Part shown: positions 53,846 to 62,200 of the stretch, one piece after another
Position numbering within the stretch: position 1 is the stretch's first letter
How the letters are laid out: the number at the start of each line of letters is the position of its first letter
Origin: Actinocatenispora rupis
Lineage (GTDB): Bacteria; Actinomycetota; Actinomycetes; Mycobacteriales; Micromonosporaceae
Direction: 5' to 3'
NCBI RefSeq assembly: GCF_016861975.1
Contig: NZ_BOMB01000031.1
Location: 124,001-188,000, forward strand
DNA: 64,000 nt
Made by a program: the position numbers and the translations under genes
Notes under the pieces: generated by a model
The model's input: the letters and a program-made list of their open reading frames with translations, nothing else
Databases searched by the model: none
Told to the model about the DNA's origin: nothing

Positions 53846-55755
53846 GCCGGCACCAACGCTCGGGCTGGAGCGAGCGGGACTGCGCGCGCTGCAGCGACCA
53901 GCGCCGGACGGTGCGCCACCGCCAGCACCGTACGGTCCGCGGCGAGCCGGCGGGTGGCCGCGAGTACCGCCGACTCGGTGGCGGGGTCGAGCCGCGCGGT
54001 GGGCTCGTCGAGCAGCAGCAGCGGCGCGTCCCGGCACAGCGCGCGGGCGAGCGCGACGCGTTGCCGCTGCCCGGCGGACAGCCCGTGGCCGTTCTCGCCG
54101 AGGACCGTGGCCGGCCCGTCCGGCAGCGCGGCGACCACCTCGGTGAGCGCCGCATCGCCGATGGCGCAACGGATCCGCGCATCGTCGGCGCCCGGCGCGC
54201 CCAGCCTGACGTTGTCCGCGAGCGTGCCGGCGAACAGTCGCGGCCGCTGCGGCACCCACCCGATCCGGGTACGCCACGCCGCGAGCGCCGCCCCGTCCGC
54301 GTCGGCGAGATCCGTACCGTCCAGCCACACCCGGCCCGCCGTCGGCCGCAGGAAACCCAGCGCCAGCGCCAGTACGGTGCTCTTGCCCGCGCCGCTCGGC
54401 CCGGTCAGCACCACCCGCTCCCCCACCGCCACGGTCAGGTCGAACCCGCACAGCGCCGGCACGTCCCGCCCCGGGTACCGCACCGTCACGCCCTCGAACC
54501 GCAGCAGCACCCGGCGCCGCCCCGACCCCGCCTCGCCCATCCCCGTCCGAAGCCGCGGATTCGCCTGCGGCGCAAGGGTTCCGGCCGCGACACCGGTCCC
54601 ACCGGTAGCCGCCGGCTCGCCTGCGCCGGCAGGTTCACCGGAGGCGGCGGGTTTGCCGGAGGCGGCAGGTTCACCGAAGGCGGCGGGTTCACCGGAGGCG
54701 GCGGGTTCACCGGAGGCGACGGGTTCACCGAAGGCGACCGGTTCACCGGAGGCGGCAGGTTCGCCGGTGACCGCGGGTTCGCCGGACGCGGCGGGTTTGC
54801 GGGTGGCGGCGCGGGCGGCGTCGAGTACGGCGAGGGCGTCGTCGGCGGCGGCGAGGCCGGGGGCGGCGGCGTGGAAGTGGGTGGCGAGCGCCCGCAGCGG
54901 CAGGTACGCCTGCGGCGCGAGCAGCAGCACGGTGAGCCCGGTGGTGAGGTCGAGCCGGCCGGCCAGCAGCCGCAGCCCGACCGGTACGGCGACGAGCGCG
55001 AGCGACAGCGCGGCGACGAGTTCGAGGGCGAGGGCGGTGAGGAACGCGACGCGCAGCGCGGACATGGTGGCGCGGCGGTGGTCGTCGGCGACGCGGCGCA
55101 GGCGTACGGCGTGGGTGTCGGCGCGGCCGAAGGCGCGCAGGGTGGGCAGGCCGAGGACGGTGTCGAGGAAGTGCCCGCCGAGTACGGACAGGCGGCGCCA
55201 CTGGCGGCGGGTGGCGGCGCGGGCGTGCCGGCCGGCGAGCGCGCCGAACAGCGGTACCAACGGCAGGGTCGCGGCGACGGTCAGCGCGGAGGCCGGATCG
55301 GCCCAGCAGAGCCGGACCAGCACGCAGACCGGTACGGCGGCGGCGAGCGCGACGGCGGGCTGGTGGTCCCGCAGGTACGGGGTGAGGCCGTCGACGCCGC
55401 GGTCGGCGAGCGTGACCAGTTCGCCGACGGGGCGCCCGGCGATCCAGCGCGGCCCGAGCGCCTGCGCCGCAGCGAGGATCCGGTACCGCAGCGCGGCGGT
55501 GGCCCGCGCCGCCGTACGCCCGGCCGACGCCTCGCGGCATCCGGCGAGGACGGCGCGGGCGACGGAGACGGCGGCGAGCGCGACGGCGAGCGGGAGTACC
55601 GCGGGGGATCGGGACAGGACCGCGACGATCAGCCGGGCGAGCAGGTCGAGCTGCCCGACCAGCAGGACGGCGAGGGCGACGGCGGTGACCCGACCCCAGC
55701 CGAGGCCGCGGCGTACCCCGGGCAGGGCGGTGAGTCGCTTTCCGTGGCGGCGCAT
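53842..55755 (-). CDS. cydD: ABC exporter subunit CydD
   Basis: This 637-residue half-transporter has an N-terminal membrane domain (ALGPRWIAGRPVGELVTLADRGVDGLTPYLRDHQP is CydD-like) and a nucleotide-binding domain with Walker A GPSGAGKST, signature LSAGQRQRVALARAL and Walker B LLLLDEPTARLD. A 66-residue low-complexity linker of hexapeptides (xPxAxG) separates the two and is unusual for the family. It works with CydC. The ATG at 55755 overlaps the cydB stop (TGATG), and the gene ends in the repeat array shared with cydC. Confidence 0.9.
   Translation of the reverse strand: MRRHGKRLTALPGVRRGLGWGRVTAVALAVLLVGQLDLLARLIVAVLSRSPAVLPLAVALAAVSVARAVLAGCREASAGRTAARATAALRYRILAAAQALGPRWIAGRPVGELVTLADRGVDGLTPYLRDHQPAVALAAAVPVCVLVRLCWADPASALTVAATLPLVPLFGALAGRHARAATRRQWRRLSVLGGHFLDTVLGLPTLRAFGRADTHAVRLRRVADDHRRATMSALRVAFLTALALELVAALSLALVAVPVGLRLLAGRLDLTTGLTVLLLAPQAYLPLRALATHFHAAAPGLAAADDALAVLDAARAATRKPAASGEPAVTGEPAASGEPVAFGEPVASGEPAASGEPAAFGEPAASGKPAASGEPAGAGEPAATGGTGVAAGTLAPQANPRLRTGMGEAGSGRRRVLLRFEGVTVRYPGRDVPALCGFDLTVAVGERVVLTGPSGAGKSTVLALALGFLRPTAGRVWLDGTDLADADGAALAAWRTRIGWVPQRPRLFAGTLADNVRLGAPGADDARIRCAIGDAALTEVVAALPDGPATVLGENGHGLSAGQRQRVALARALCRDAPLLLLDEPTARLDPATESAVLAATRRLAADRTVLAVAHRPALVAAARAVPLAPARALVPA
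54601..54798 (-). repeat. In-frame 18-bp minisatellite in the cydD linker
   Basis: Eleven 18-bp units (198 bp in total) encode hexapeptides of the form (E/K)P(A/V)(A/V/G)(S/T/F/A)G between the membrane and ATPase domains of CydD. Units are similar at the DNA level and all keep the frame, so copy number can vary without inactivating the protein. Confidence 0.9.
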
Positions 55756-56690
55756 CAGAAGAAGGCCACGGTGGCGTCGGTGACGGGTCGCCGGAACAGC
55801 CACCACAGCAGCCCCTGGTGTACGAGCACGACCGGCACCGCGGCCAGCAGTACGGTGCCGACGGCGGTGGAGTCGCCGGCGAGGCGGGCCAGGGTGGGCG
55901 CGGCGCAGCCGGCGACGGCGAGTACCGGCGCGGCGGCGGCCACCGCGGTCCCCACCACCGCGGTACGCCGGCGCCCGGTGGTCAGCGCGCGGCGGGCGGC
56001 GAGCAGCCCGGCCGGGGCGAGCAGGACGAGGGCGGCGGGCGGGGCGAGGTGCGCGCGTACCGCGGGCAGGGCCGGGGCGGCGCACGCCACGACGGCGGTC
56101 ACCACGGCGGCGGGCACGGTGAGCCGGTGCGCGAGCCGTACGGCGGCGTCGGCGGCCGCGGGCACCCGGACGGCGGTCACCGCGGCCCCGTGCGCCGCGA
56201 GTACCAGGACGAGGGCGGCACCGCAGGCGGGCGGGAACCAGGCCAGCAGCGGGTCGGTGAGCCCGGCGGCGGGCGGCAGGCCCAGCGCGAGGTCGCCCAG
56301 CAGCATGCCCCAGCAGAACGCGAAGACGAGGCTGCCGACGGCGTACGCGGACTCCCAGCCGGCGCGCCAGCGGGCCGAGTCGCGCCGGCCGCGCAGCCAG
56401 AGGCCCGCGTCGCGCAGCACCCAGGCGGCGAGACCGGGCACCACCGCCGGGTACGCCGCGGCGAGCACGTGCTCGGCGGCCGGGAACTCGCCCGCCAGCA
56501 GCCCGCCCGCGGCGACCAGCCACATCTCGGTGGCGAGGACGACCTGGCCGACGCCGGTGAGTACCCGGCGACGCGGCCAGCCGGGCGGGGCGAGTCGGTG
56601 CAGCAGGATCCCGGCGCCCAGGGCGTACCCGTCGAGCACGAACCAGCCGGCGAGCAGGAACACCAGCAGGGCGGACAGCGCAACGTCCAC
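55755..56690 (-). CDS. cydB: Cytochrome bd ubiquinol oxidase subunit II
   Basis: This protein of about 311 residues is a CydB subunit with about 8-9 helices. It begins ALLVFLLAGWFVLDGYALGAGIL, with the conserved LDGxxLG motif of CydB, and carries the GRRDSARW and WESAYAVGSLVFAFCWGMLLG segments. It partners CydA in cytochrome bd, a high-affinity terminal oxidase that reduces oxygen to water. The GTG at 56690 has AAGGAG 8 bases upstream; an in-frame GTG at 56699 would overlap that site. It is a little shorter than E. coli CydB (379), as in other actinobacteria. Confidence 0.88.
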   Translation of the reverse strand: MDVALSALLVFLLAGWFVLDGYALGAGILLHRLAPPGWPRRRVLTGVGQVVLATEMWLVAAGGLLAGEFPAAEHVLAAAYPAVVPGLAAWVLRDAGLWLRGRRDSARWRAGWESAYAVGSLVFAFCWGMLLGDLALGLPPAAGLTDPLLAWFPPACGAALVLVLAAHGAAVTAVRVPAAADAAVRLAHRLTVPAAVVTAVVACAAPALPAVRAHLAPPAALVLLAPAGLLAARRALTTGRRRTAVVGTAVAAAAPVLAVAGCAAPTLARLAGDSTAVGTVLLAAVPVVLVHQGLLWWLFRRPVTDATVAFF

Positions 56691-56703
56691 TGTGGACACT
56701 CCT

Positions 56704-57927
56704 TCAGACGACGGCGGGTACGACAGGGGCGGGCTCGTCGGCCGCGAGCGTGCGGCCGAGCGCCATCCGGCGCGGGCCACGGCGCGCGAGCGTCAGCAGT
56801 ACGCACCAGTTCGTGACGGCGAGGCCGACGACGAGCGTGCCGAACAGCGCCAGCGACACCGCCACCTGCCCGGTGGACAGCGAGGTCGCGTCCGCCGTAC
56901 GCAGCACGCCGTAGATCACCCACGGCTGCCGGCCGACCTCGCGTACCAGCCAGCCGCACACCACCGCGACGAACGGCAGCGGGATCCACCACGTCATCAC
57001 CCGCAGCAGGATCCGCCGGCGTACCACCCACCGCCGGATCAGGAACGGCAGCAGGAACAACCCCAGATACGTCGAGTACTCCCCGAACTGCTGCATGATC
57101 GAGAAGGGCACCCCGAGCCAACCCGGCGGCCGGTCCGCCACCGGCGCCCCGCCCTTCGACGGCATGATCGCGTCGACCTTGCCCGGCTGGTCCAGCTTGA
57201 GGTAGTCGAGCTGCGCCCACCCGAACATGAACGTCAGGAACGCGCCGACCAGCCCCACCACCACGCCGATCCGCCACGACCGCAGGAACACGTCGGTGTC
57301 GTCCGGTCGCTTCCGCAGGTGCCAGGCGCTGATCCCGGCCACCACCATCCCGCCCAGCATCAGCGCCGCCGGCAGCAGGTGCCGCAACGCGCCGACCGCC
57401 TCCGGGTTGGCGAACAGCGCGCCCAAGTCGGTGATCCGCGCCTCGCCGCCCCGCATGACGTACCCGACGGGGTGCTGCAGGAAGCCGTTGGCCACCAGTA
57501 CGAAGACCGCCGACGCGTACGCGGTGATCGTGACCAGGTAGAACGACGCGAGGTGCACGACCTTCGGCAGGGTGCCCCAACCGAAGATCCAGATGCCCAG
57601 GAACGTCGCCTCGGCGAAGAACGCGACCATCGTCTCCATCGCCAGCGGGGCGCCGAACACCTGCCCGGCGACCCGGTTCACCCCGGTCCAGGCGAGCCCG
57701 AACTGGAACTCCATCACCAGCCCGGTGACGATGCCGAGCCCGTAGTTCACCACGTACAGCTGGCCCCAGTAGCGGGTCATGGCGAGGTGCACGGCGCGGC
57801 CGGTCAGCACGTACCGCGTCTGCATGACGGCGATCAGCGGGGTCAGGCCGAGGGTGAGCACGACGAACAGGAAGTGCACGTTCGCGGTGAGCGCGAACTG
57901 CACCCGGGCCAGGTCGACGGCGGTCAC
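56704..57927 (-). CDS. cydA: Cytochrome bd ubiquinol oxidase subunit I
   Basis: This 407-residue subunit has the N-terminal DLARVQFALTANVHFLF segment, in which H18 is the expected heme b595 ligand, and the quinol-loop/heme region ending GWLVREVGRQPWVIYGVLRTADA. It is shorter than E. coli (522) or mycobacterial CydA because the periplasmic Q-loop is short. It oxidises menaquinol. The GTG at 57927 has GGAGG upstream; the GTG at 57939 would leave it without one. It heads the cydABDC operon, and two palindromes for the divergent PadR lie just upstream. Confidence 0.9.
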   Translation of the reverse strand: MTAVDLARVQFALTANVHFLFVVLTLGLTPLIAVMQTRYVLTGRAVHLAMTRYWGQLYVVNYGLGIVTGLVMEFQFGLAWTGVNRVAGQVFGAPLAMETMVAFFAEATFLGIWIFGWGTLPKVVHLASFYLVTITAYASAVFVLVANGFLQHPVGYVMRGGEARITDLGALFANPEAVGALRHLLPAALMLGGMVVAGISAWHLRKRPDDTDVFLRSWRIGVVVGLVGAFLTFMFGWAQLDYLKLDQPGKVDAIMPSKGGAPVADRPPGWLGVPFSIMQQFGEYSTYLGLFLLPFLIRRWVVRRRILLRVMTWWIPLPFVAVVCGWLVREVGRQPWVIYGVLRTADATSLSTGQVAVSLALFGTLVVGLAVTNWCVLLTLARRGPRRMALGRTLAADEPAPVVPAVV

Positions 57928-57951
57928 GGACGCCTCCACTGCGTTGACTCT

Positions 57952-57976
57952 CTACGTGTAGACAGGCTACATGTAG
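57952..57976. promoter_or_regulatory. Paired PadR-type operators before cydA
   Basis: Two 10-bp palindromes, CTACGTGTAG (57952-57961) and CTACATGTAG (57967-57976), repeat at 15-base spacing in the divergent cydA/padR region. They resemble operators of PadR-type regulators. PadR is probably autoregulatory and controls cytochrome bd. Confidence 0.8.
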
Positions 57977-58049
57977 ATAAGCGACATGCAACCCCGGGAT
58001 GTCCCGGAGCCGCTGGGCGGCGCCGGCACTGGATGGGTAGGTTGACGGC

Positions 58050-58370
58050 ATGAAGGCGGACCGGCTACGCGGGCACCTCGACGCGCTCGTCCTCGCCGTC
58101 CTCGACGACGGCCCCCGCCACGGGTACGCGATCGCCGAAGCGCTGGCGACCCGCAGCGGCGGCGCCGTCGCCATGCCCACCGGCACCCTCTACCCCGCCC
58201 TCCGCCGCCTCGAACGCGCCGGGTACGTGCGCAGCGAGTGGGCCACCGTCGCCGGCCGCAAGCGCCGCACGTACTGGCTCACCGACGCCGGCGCCCGCTT
58301 CCTCGCCGCCGAACGCGCCGACTGGCGCGACTTCAGCGCCGCCATCGAAGGCGTCCTCGGCACCCCCTGA
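58050..58370 (+). CDS. PadR family transcriptional regulator
   Basis: This 106-residue protein is an almost pure PadR winged helix (LDALVLAVLDDGPRHGYAIAEAL...MPTGTLYPALRRLERAGYVRSEWA...RRTYWLTDAG), with a C-terminal dimerisation helix. The ATG is at 58050. It is divergent from cydABDC and convergent with a permease-prefix-domain gene, the kind of partner with which PadR genes often co-occur. It likely represses cydA through the CTACRTGTAG sites. Confidence 0.88.
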   Translation: MKADRLRGHLDALVLAVLDDGPRHGYAIAEALATRSGGAVAMPTGTLYPALRRLERAGYVRSEWATVAGRKRRTYWLTDAGARFLAAERADWRDFSAAIEGVLGTP

Positions 58371-58501
58371 CCCCCCAGCGCCCCACGGAGACTGCCGCCC
58401 TGCGGTCGGGCGCTGGTTTCCACGCGGCGTCAGCGACGGATCCGCTTGGTACGCAAGGGTTTTGCGGCCCGGTGAACCCGGCAGGGACGGGCGCGTCGGG
58501 G

Positions 58502-59164
58502 TCAGCAGGGGCGGGCGGCGACGAGGCACCGGCGGGCGCTCATCGCGATCAACCCCGCCGGTACGGCGGACAGCAGCAGCGATCCCGCCACCGACCCGAC
58601 CGTCGCCAGGCCGGGGGTCGCCACCGACATCACCGCGCACGACGCGAGCATCAGCGCGGCCACGCCGAGCCCGAACATGCCGGACATCCGCGCCAGCAGG
58701 TCGGCCCGCGCGAAGAACCGCTGCCCCCAGGTGAACGCCAGCGCCACGGCGAGTACGGCCGCGCAGGCGGGCACCAGCTGCGCCGCGTCCACCACCCGCG
58801 CCAGCATCCGGTACGACTCGGACGGGGTCGTGCCGGCCCACAGCTCGTCCCGGCCGAGCCGCCACGACACCTCGGAGCACAGCCACACGCCGAGCTGCGC
58901 GCCGAGCGTGACGAGCAGCGTGCGGCGCCCCTGCGACAGCGCCAGCTCCCCCCGGTACTCGGCGGCCAGCTCGCGGACGGTGCCGAAGTCGGCGACGGCG
59001 CGCGCTTCGGCCTCGTCGGCCGGCATCCCCGCCGCCCGGTACGCGGTGGCCGCGTCGACGAGACCGTCCCGCGCCTCGCCGAGCAGGCTGGCGCGGGCGC
59101 GCGCCGGGCCGGGAAGTACCGCGGCCAGGGCGCGCAGGTGCGCGTCGATCGTGTCGGTCCGCAT
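58502..59164 (-). CDS. Permease prefix domain-containing membrane protein
   Basis: This 220-residue protein has a soluble N-terminal domain (IDAHLRALAAVLPGPARARASLLGEARDGLVDAATAYRAAGMPADEAEARAVADFG) of the permease-prefix type, which often precedes ABC permeases or PadR-associated proteins. About four hydrophobic segments follow. No enzymatic motif is seen. The ATG at 59164 was chosen over one six codons upstream because the domain begins there. It is convergent with padR; 131 bases of spacer contain one GGATCCGCTTGGTACGCAAGG word. Confidence 0.75.
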   Translation of the reverse strand: MRTDTIDAHLRALAAVLPGPARARASLLGEARDGLVDAATAYRAAGMPADEAEARAVADFGTVRELAAEYRGELALSQGRRTLLVTLGAQLGVWLCSEVSWRLGRDELWAGTTPSESYRMLARVVDAAQLVPACAAVLAVALAFTWGQRFFARADLLARMSGMFGLGVAALMLASCAVMSVATPGLATVGSVAGSLLLSAVPAGLIAMSARRCLVAARPC

Positions 59165-59193
59165 CGGTCCAGCATGCCGCACCGACCCCGGTT

Positions 59194-59222
59194 CCCGCGT
59201 CCGGGAATCTCCCGGACGCGGG
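59194..59222. terminator. Hairpin terminator downstream of the glutamate dehydrogenase gene
   Basis: A perfect 13-bp stem (CCCGCGTCCGGGA and complement) with a 3-base loop lies 8 bases beyond the dehydrogenase stop on the minus strand, before the next gene. Confidence 0.8.
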
Positions 59223-59230
59223 GGTTCGGG

Positions 59231-62200
59231 TCAGGTCGCGGCGAGCGCCGAGGTCCGCACCACCGTACGGATCTGGCGCAGGAGTACGGAGAGGGCGGCC
59301 AGGTCGGCCCGGGAACCGCCGAACTCGCCGATCGCGTTGAGCGCGCGGCCGATCGTCGTCGCGTTCTCCTCCGCCCAGGCGTCGACGCGGGCGGTGGCGG
59401 GGAGGCCGGGATCCGTACCGACCAGGGCCTCGGCGGTGAGTGCGGAGAGCGCCGCGTACAGGTCGTACCGGAGGGCCTGGCGGGCCTGGGTCTGCCAGCG
59501 GTCCTCGCGCGGCAGCTCGGAGATCCGGTCGAGGATCTCGTCCACCCGGAACCGCTCCGACATCGCGTAGTACATGTCGGCGACCTCGGTGACGTCCCGG
59601 TCGATGTGGTGCGCGACCTCGACCACGTCGAGCAGGCCGAAGCCCCACAGCACCCGGGTGGCCCGGTCCGCCAGCTCCGCCGGGATGCCCTCGGCGACCA
59701 GCAGGTCCCGGTGCTTGTCGTACGCCTCGTGCTCGGAGCCGCGGTAGAGTTCGCCGACCTTCGGCAGCAGCGCCGACACGCCCGGCCGGAACCGGTCGAT
59801 CTCGTCGGTCACCGACAGCGGGCTGCGCCGGTTCTGCACGATCCAGCGGACCGCCCGGTCGAGCGCCCGCCGGGTCCGCAGCAGCGCGTCGGTCTGTGCC
59901 GCCGTCGCCACCTTGTTGTCCAGCGCCTCCAGGTCGCGCCACAGCTCACCGAGCCCGAACACCTCACGCGTGATCACGTACGCCCGGAGCACGTCGGGCG
60001 CCGTCGCCCCCGTCTCCTCGACCGCCCGGTACACGAAGGAGGTGCCGCCACGGTTGACGGTCTCGTTGACCAGCATCGTGGTGACGATCTCGCGGTGCAG
60101 CGGGTGGTCGGCCATGGCCGTCTCGTACTTCTCGCGCAGCGCGGTCGGGAAGTAGTCGACCAGCGTGTCGTGCGTCCACGGCTCGTCCGGGAGGGCCGAG
60201 TCGAGCAGCTCGTCCTCCAGCGCGATCTTCACGTACGCCAGGACGACGGAGAACTCCGGCGAGCAGAGGCCGCCGCCGTCGGCCGCGCGGGCCGCCAGTT
60301 CCTTGTCGGTGGGGAGGCCCTCCAGCGCACGGTCCAGCCGGCCGGACTTCTCCATGTCGGTGATGAGCCGGCAGTGCACCGGCAGCAGCGGGTGCGACTG
60401 GGAGCGGGCGCAGCCGAGCGCGGTGTTCTGGTCGTAGTTGTCGAGCAGGACGTGCTGGCCGATCTCCTCGGTCATCGACGCGAGCACCGCGCGGCGCTCG
60501 TCCTCGGTCAGCTCGCCGGCCGCCTTCGCCCGGTTCAGCAGTACCTTGATGTTGACCTCGTGGTCGGACGTGTCCACGCCCGCCGAGTTGTCGATGAAGT
60601 CGGTGTTGATGTGGCCGCCGGCCAGCGCGAACTCGACCCGGCCGAGCTGCGTCAGGCCCAGGTTGCCGCCCTCGCCGACGACCTTGCACCGCAGGTCGGA
60701 GCCGTTGACCCGGACCGGGTCGTTGGCCTTGTCGCCGACGTCCACATTGGACTCGGTGGTCGCCTTGACGTACGTGCCGATGCCGCCGTTCCACAGCAGG
60801 TCGACCGGCGCGGTCAGGATCGCCCGGATCAGCTCCGGCGGGGACATCGTCTCCACCCCGTCGTCGATGCCGAGGGCCGCGCGCATCGGCGCGGACACCG
60901 GGATCGCCTTCGCGTCCCGCGGCCACACGCCGCCGCCCGCGGAGATCGTCGACGTGTCGTAGTCGGCCCAGCTCGACCGCGGCAGGTCGAACATCCGCCG
61001 GCGCTCCGCGTACGACACGGCGGCGTCCGGGTCCGGGTCGACGAACACGTGCCGGTGGTCGAACGCCGCGACCAGCCGCGTCGTCTCGCTGCACAGCATG
61101 CCGTTGCCGAACACGTCGCCGGACATGTCGCCGACGCCGACCGCGGTGAACTCCTCCGTCTGGCAGTCCACGCCCAGCTCGCGGAAGTGCCGCTTCACCG
61201 ACTCCCACGCGCCGCGGGCGGTGATGCCCATCTTCTTGTGGTCGTAGCCGACCGAACCGCCGGACGCGAACGCGTCGCCCAGCCAGTAGCCGTAGTCGAT
61301 GGCGATCTGGTTGGCGATGTCGGAGAACGTCGCGGTGCCCTTGTCCGCCGCGACCACCAGGTACGTGTCGTCGGCGTCGTGGCGTACCACGTCGGTCGGG
61401 TGCAGGACCGCGCCGTCCGGGTCGATGTTGTCCGTGATGTCCAGCAGGGCCGAGATGAACATCTGGTAGCAGGCCACGCCCTCGGCCTGGTACGCTTCGC
61501 GGTCCGTTGGCGGCGGCGCCTGCTTCAACACGAAGCCGCCCTTCGCGCCGACCGGCACGATCACGGCGTTCTTGACCATCTGCGCCTTGACCAGGCCCAG
61601 GATCTCGGTACGGAAGTCCTCCCGACGGTCCGACCAGCGCAGCCCGCCGCGCGCGACCGCACCGAACCGCAGGTGTACGCCCTCGAAGCGCGGCGAGTAC
61701 ACGAAGATCTCGAACTTGGGGCGGGGCTTGGGCAGCACCGGGATGCGTTGCGGGTCGAGCTTGAACGCCACGTACGGCTTCGGCCGGCCGGCGGTGGCGC
61801 GCTGGAAGAACGACGTGCGCAGGGTGGCCAGGATCAGCGTCAGGAAGTTGCGCAGGATCCGGTCCTGGTCGAGCGACGTGACGTCGTCGAGCTGCTCGTT
61901 GATCGCCTCGACGAGGTGCTCGGCGTGCTGCTCGCGCCCCTCGTCGGACAGCTGGATCCGCGGGTCGAAGCGCGTCTCGAACAACGCGACCAGCAGCGTC
62001 GCGATCCCCGGGTACGCCATGAACGTCGATTCCATGTACTCCTGGCTGAACACCGTGCCCGCCTGCCGCAGGTACTTCGCGTACCCGCGCAGGACGACGA
62101 TCTGGCGCCAGGTCAGCCCGGCCCGGAGTACCAGCTGGTTGAGGCCGTCGACCTCGGACTCGCCGCGCCACACCGCGGAGAACGCGTTCTCCACCTTGGC

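Larger units (their letters stand above)
53282..53910 (-). repeat. Five-copy tandem repeat (123-125 bp) at the cydD-cydC junction
   Basis: Plus-strand landmarks GGATCCGTTGCGGCGCAAGG (with variants) recur at 53304, 53429, 53554, 53677 and 53802, giving unit lengths 125, 125, 123 and 125. Each unit comprises the first 22 codons of cydC followed by the last 20 or so codons of cydD. Unequal exchange between similar stretches in cydD (RPALVAAARA) and cydC (RPVVVAAVAG) explains its origin. Copies differ at several to about 15 positions, but none has an internal stop in the chained frames. Confidence 0.92.

Noticed and set aside
53282-53910. CRISPR array at the cyd tandem repeats
   Set aside because: Units are 123-125 bp with no unique spacers between short repeats, they lie inside coding sequence, and no cas gene is present.
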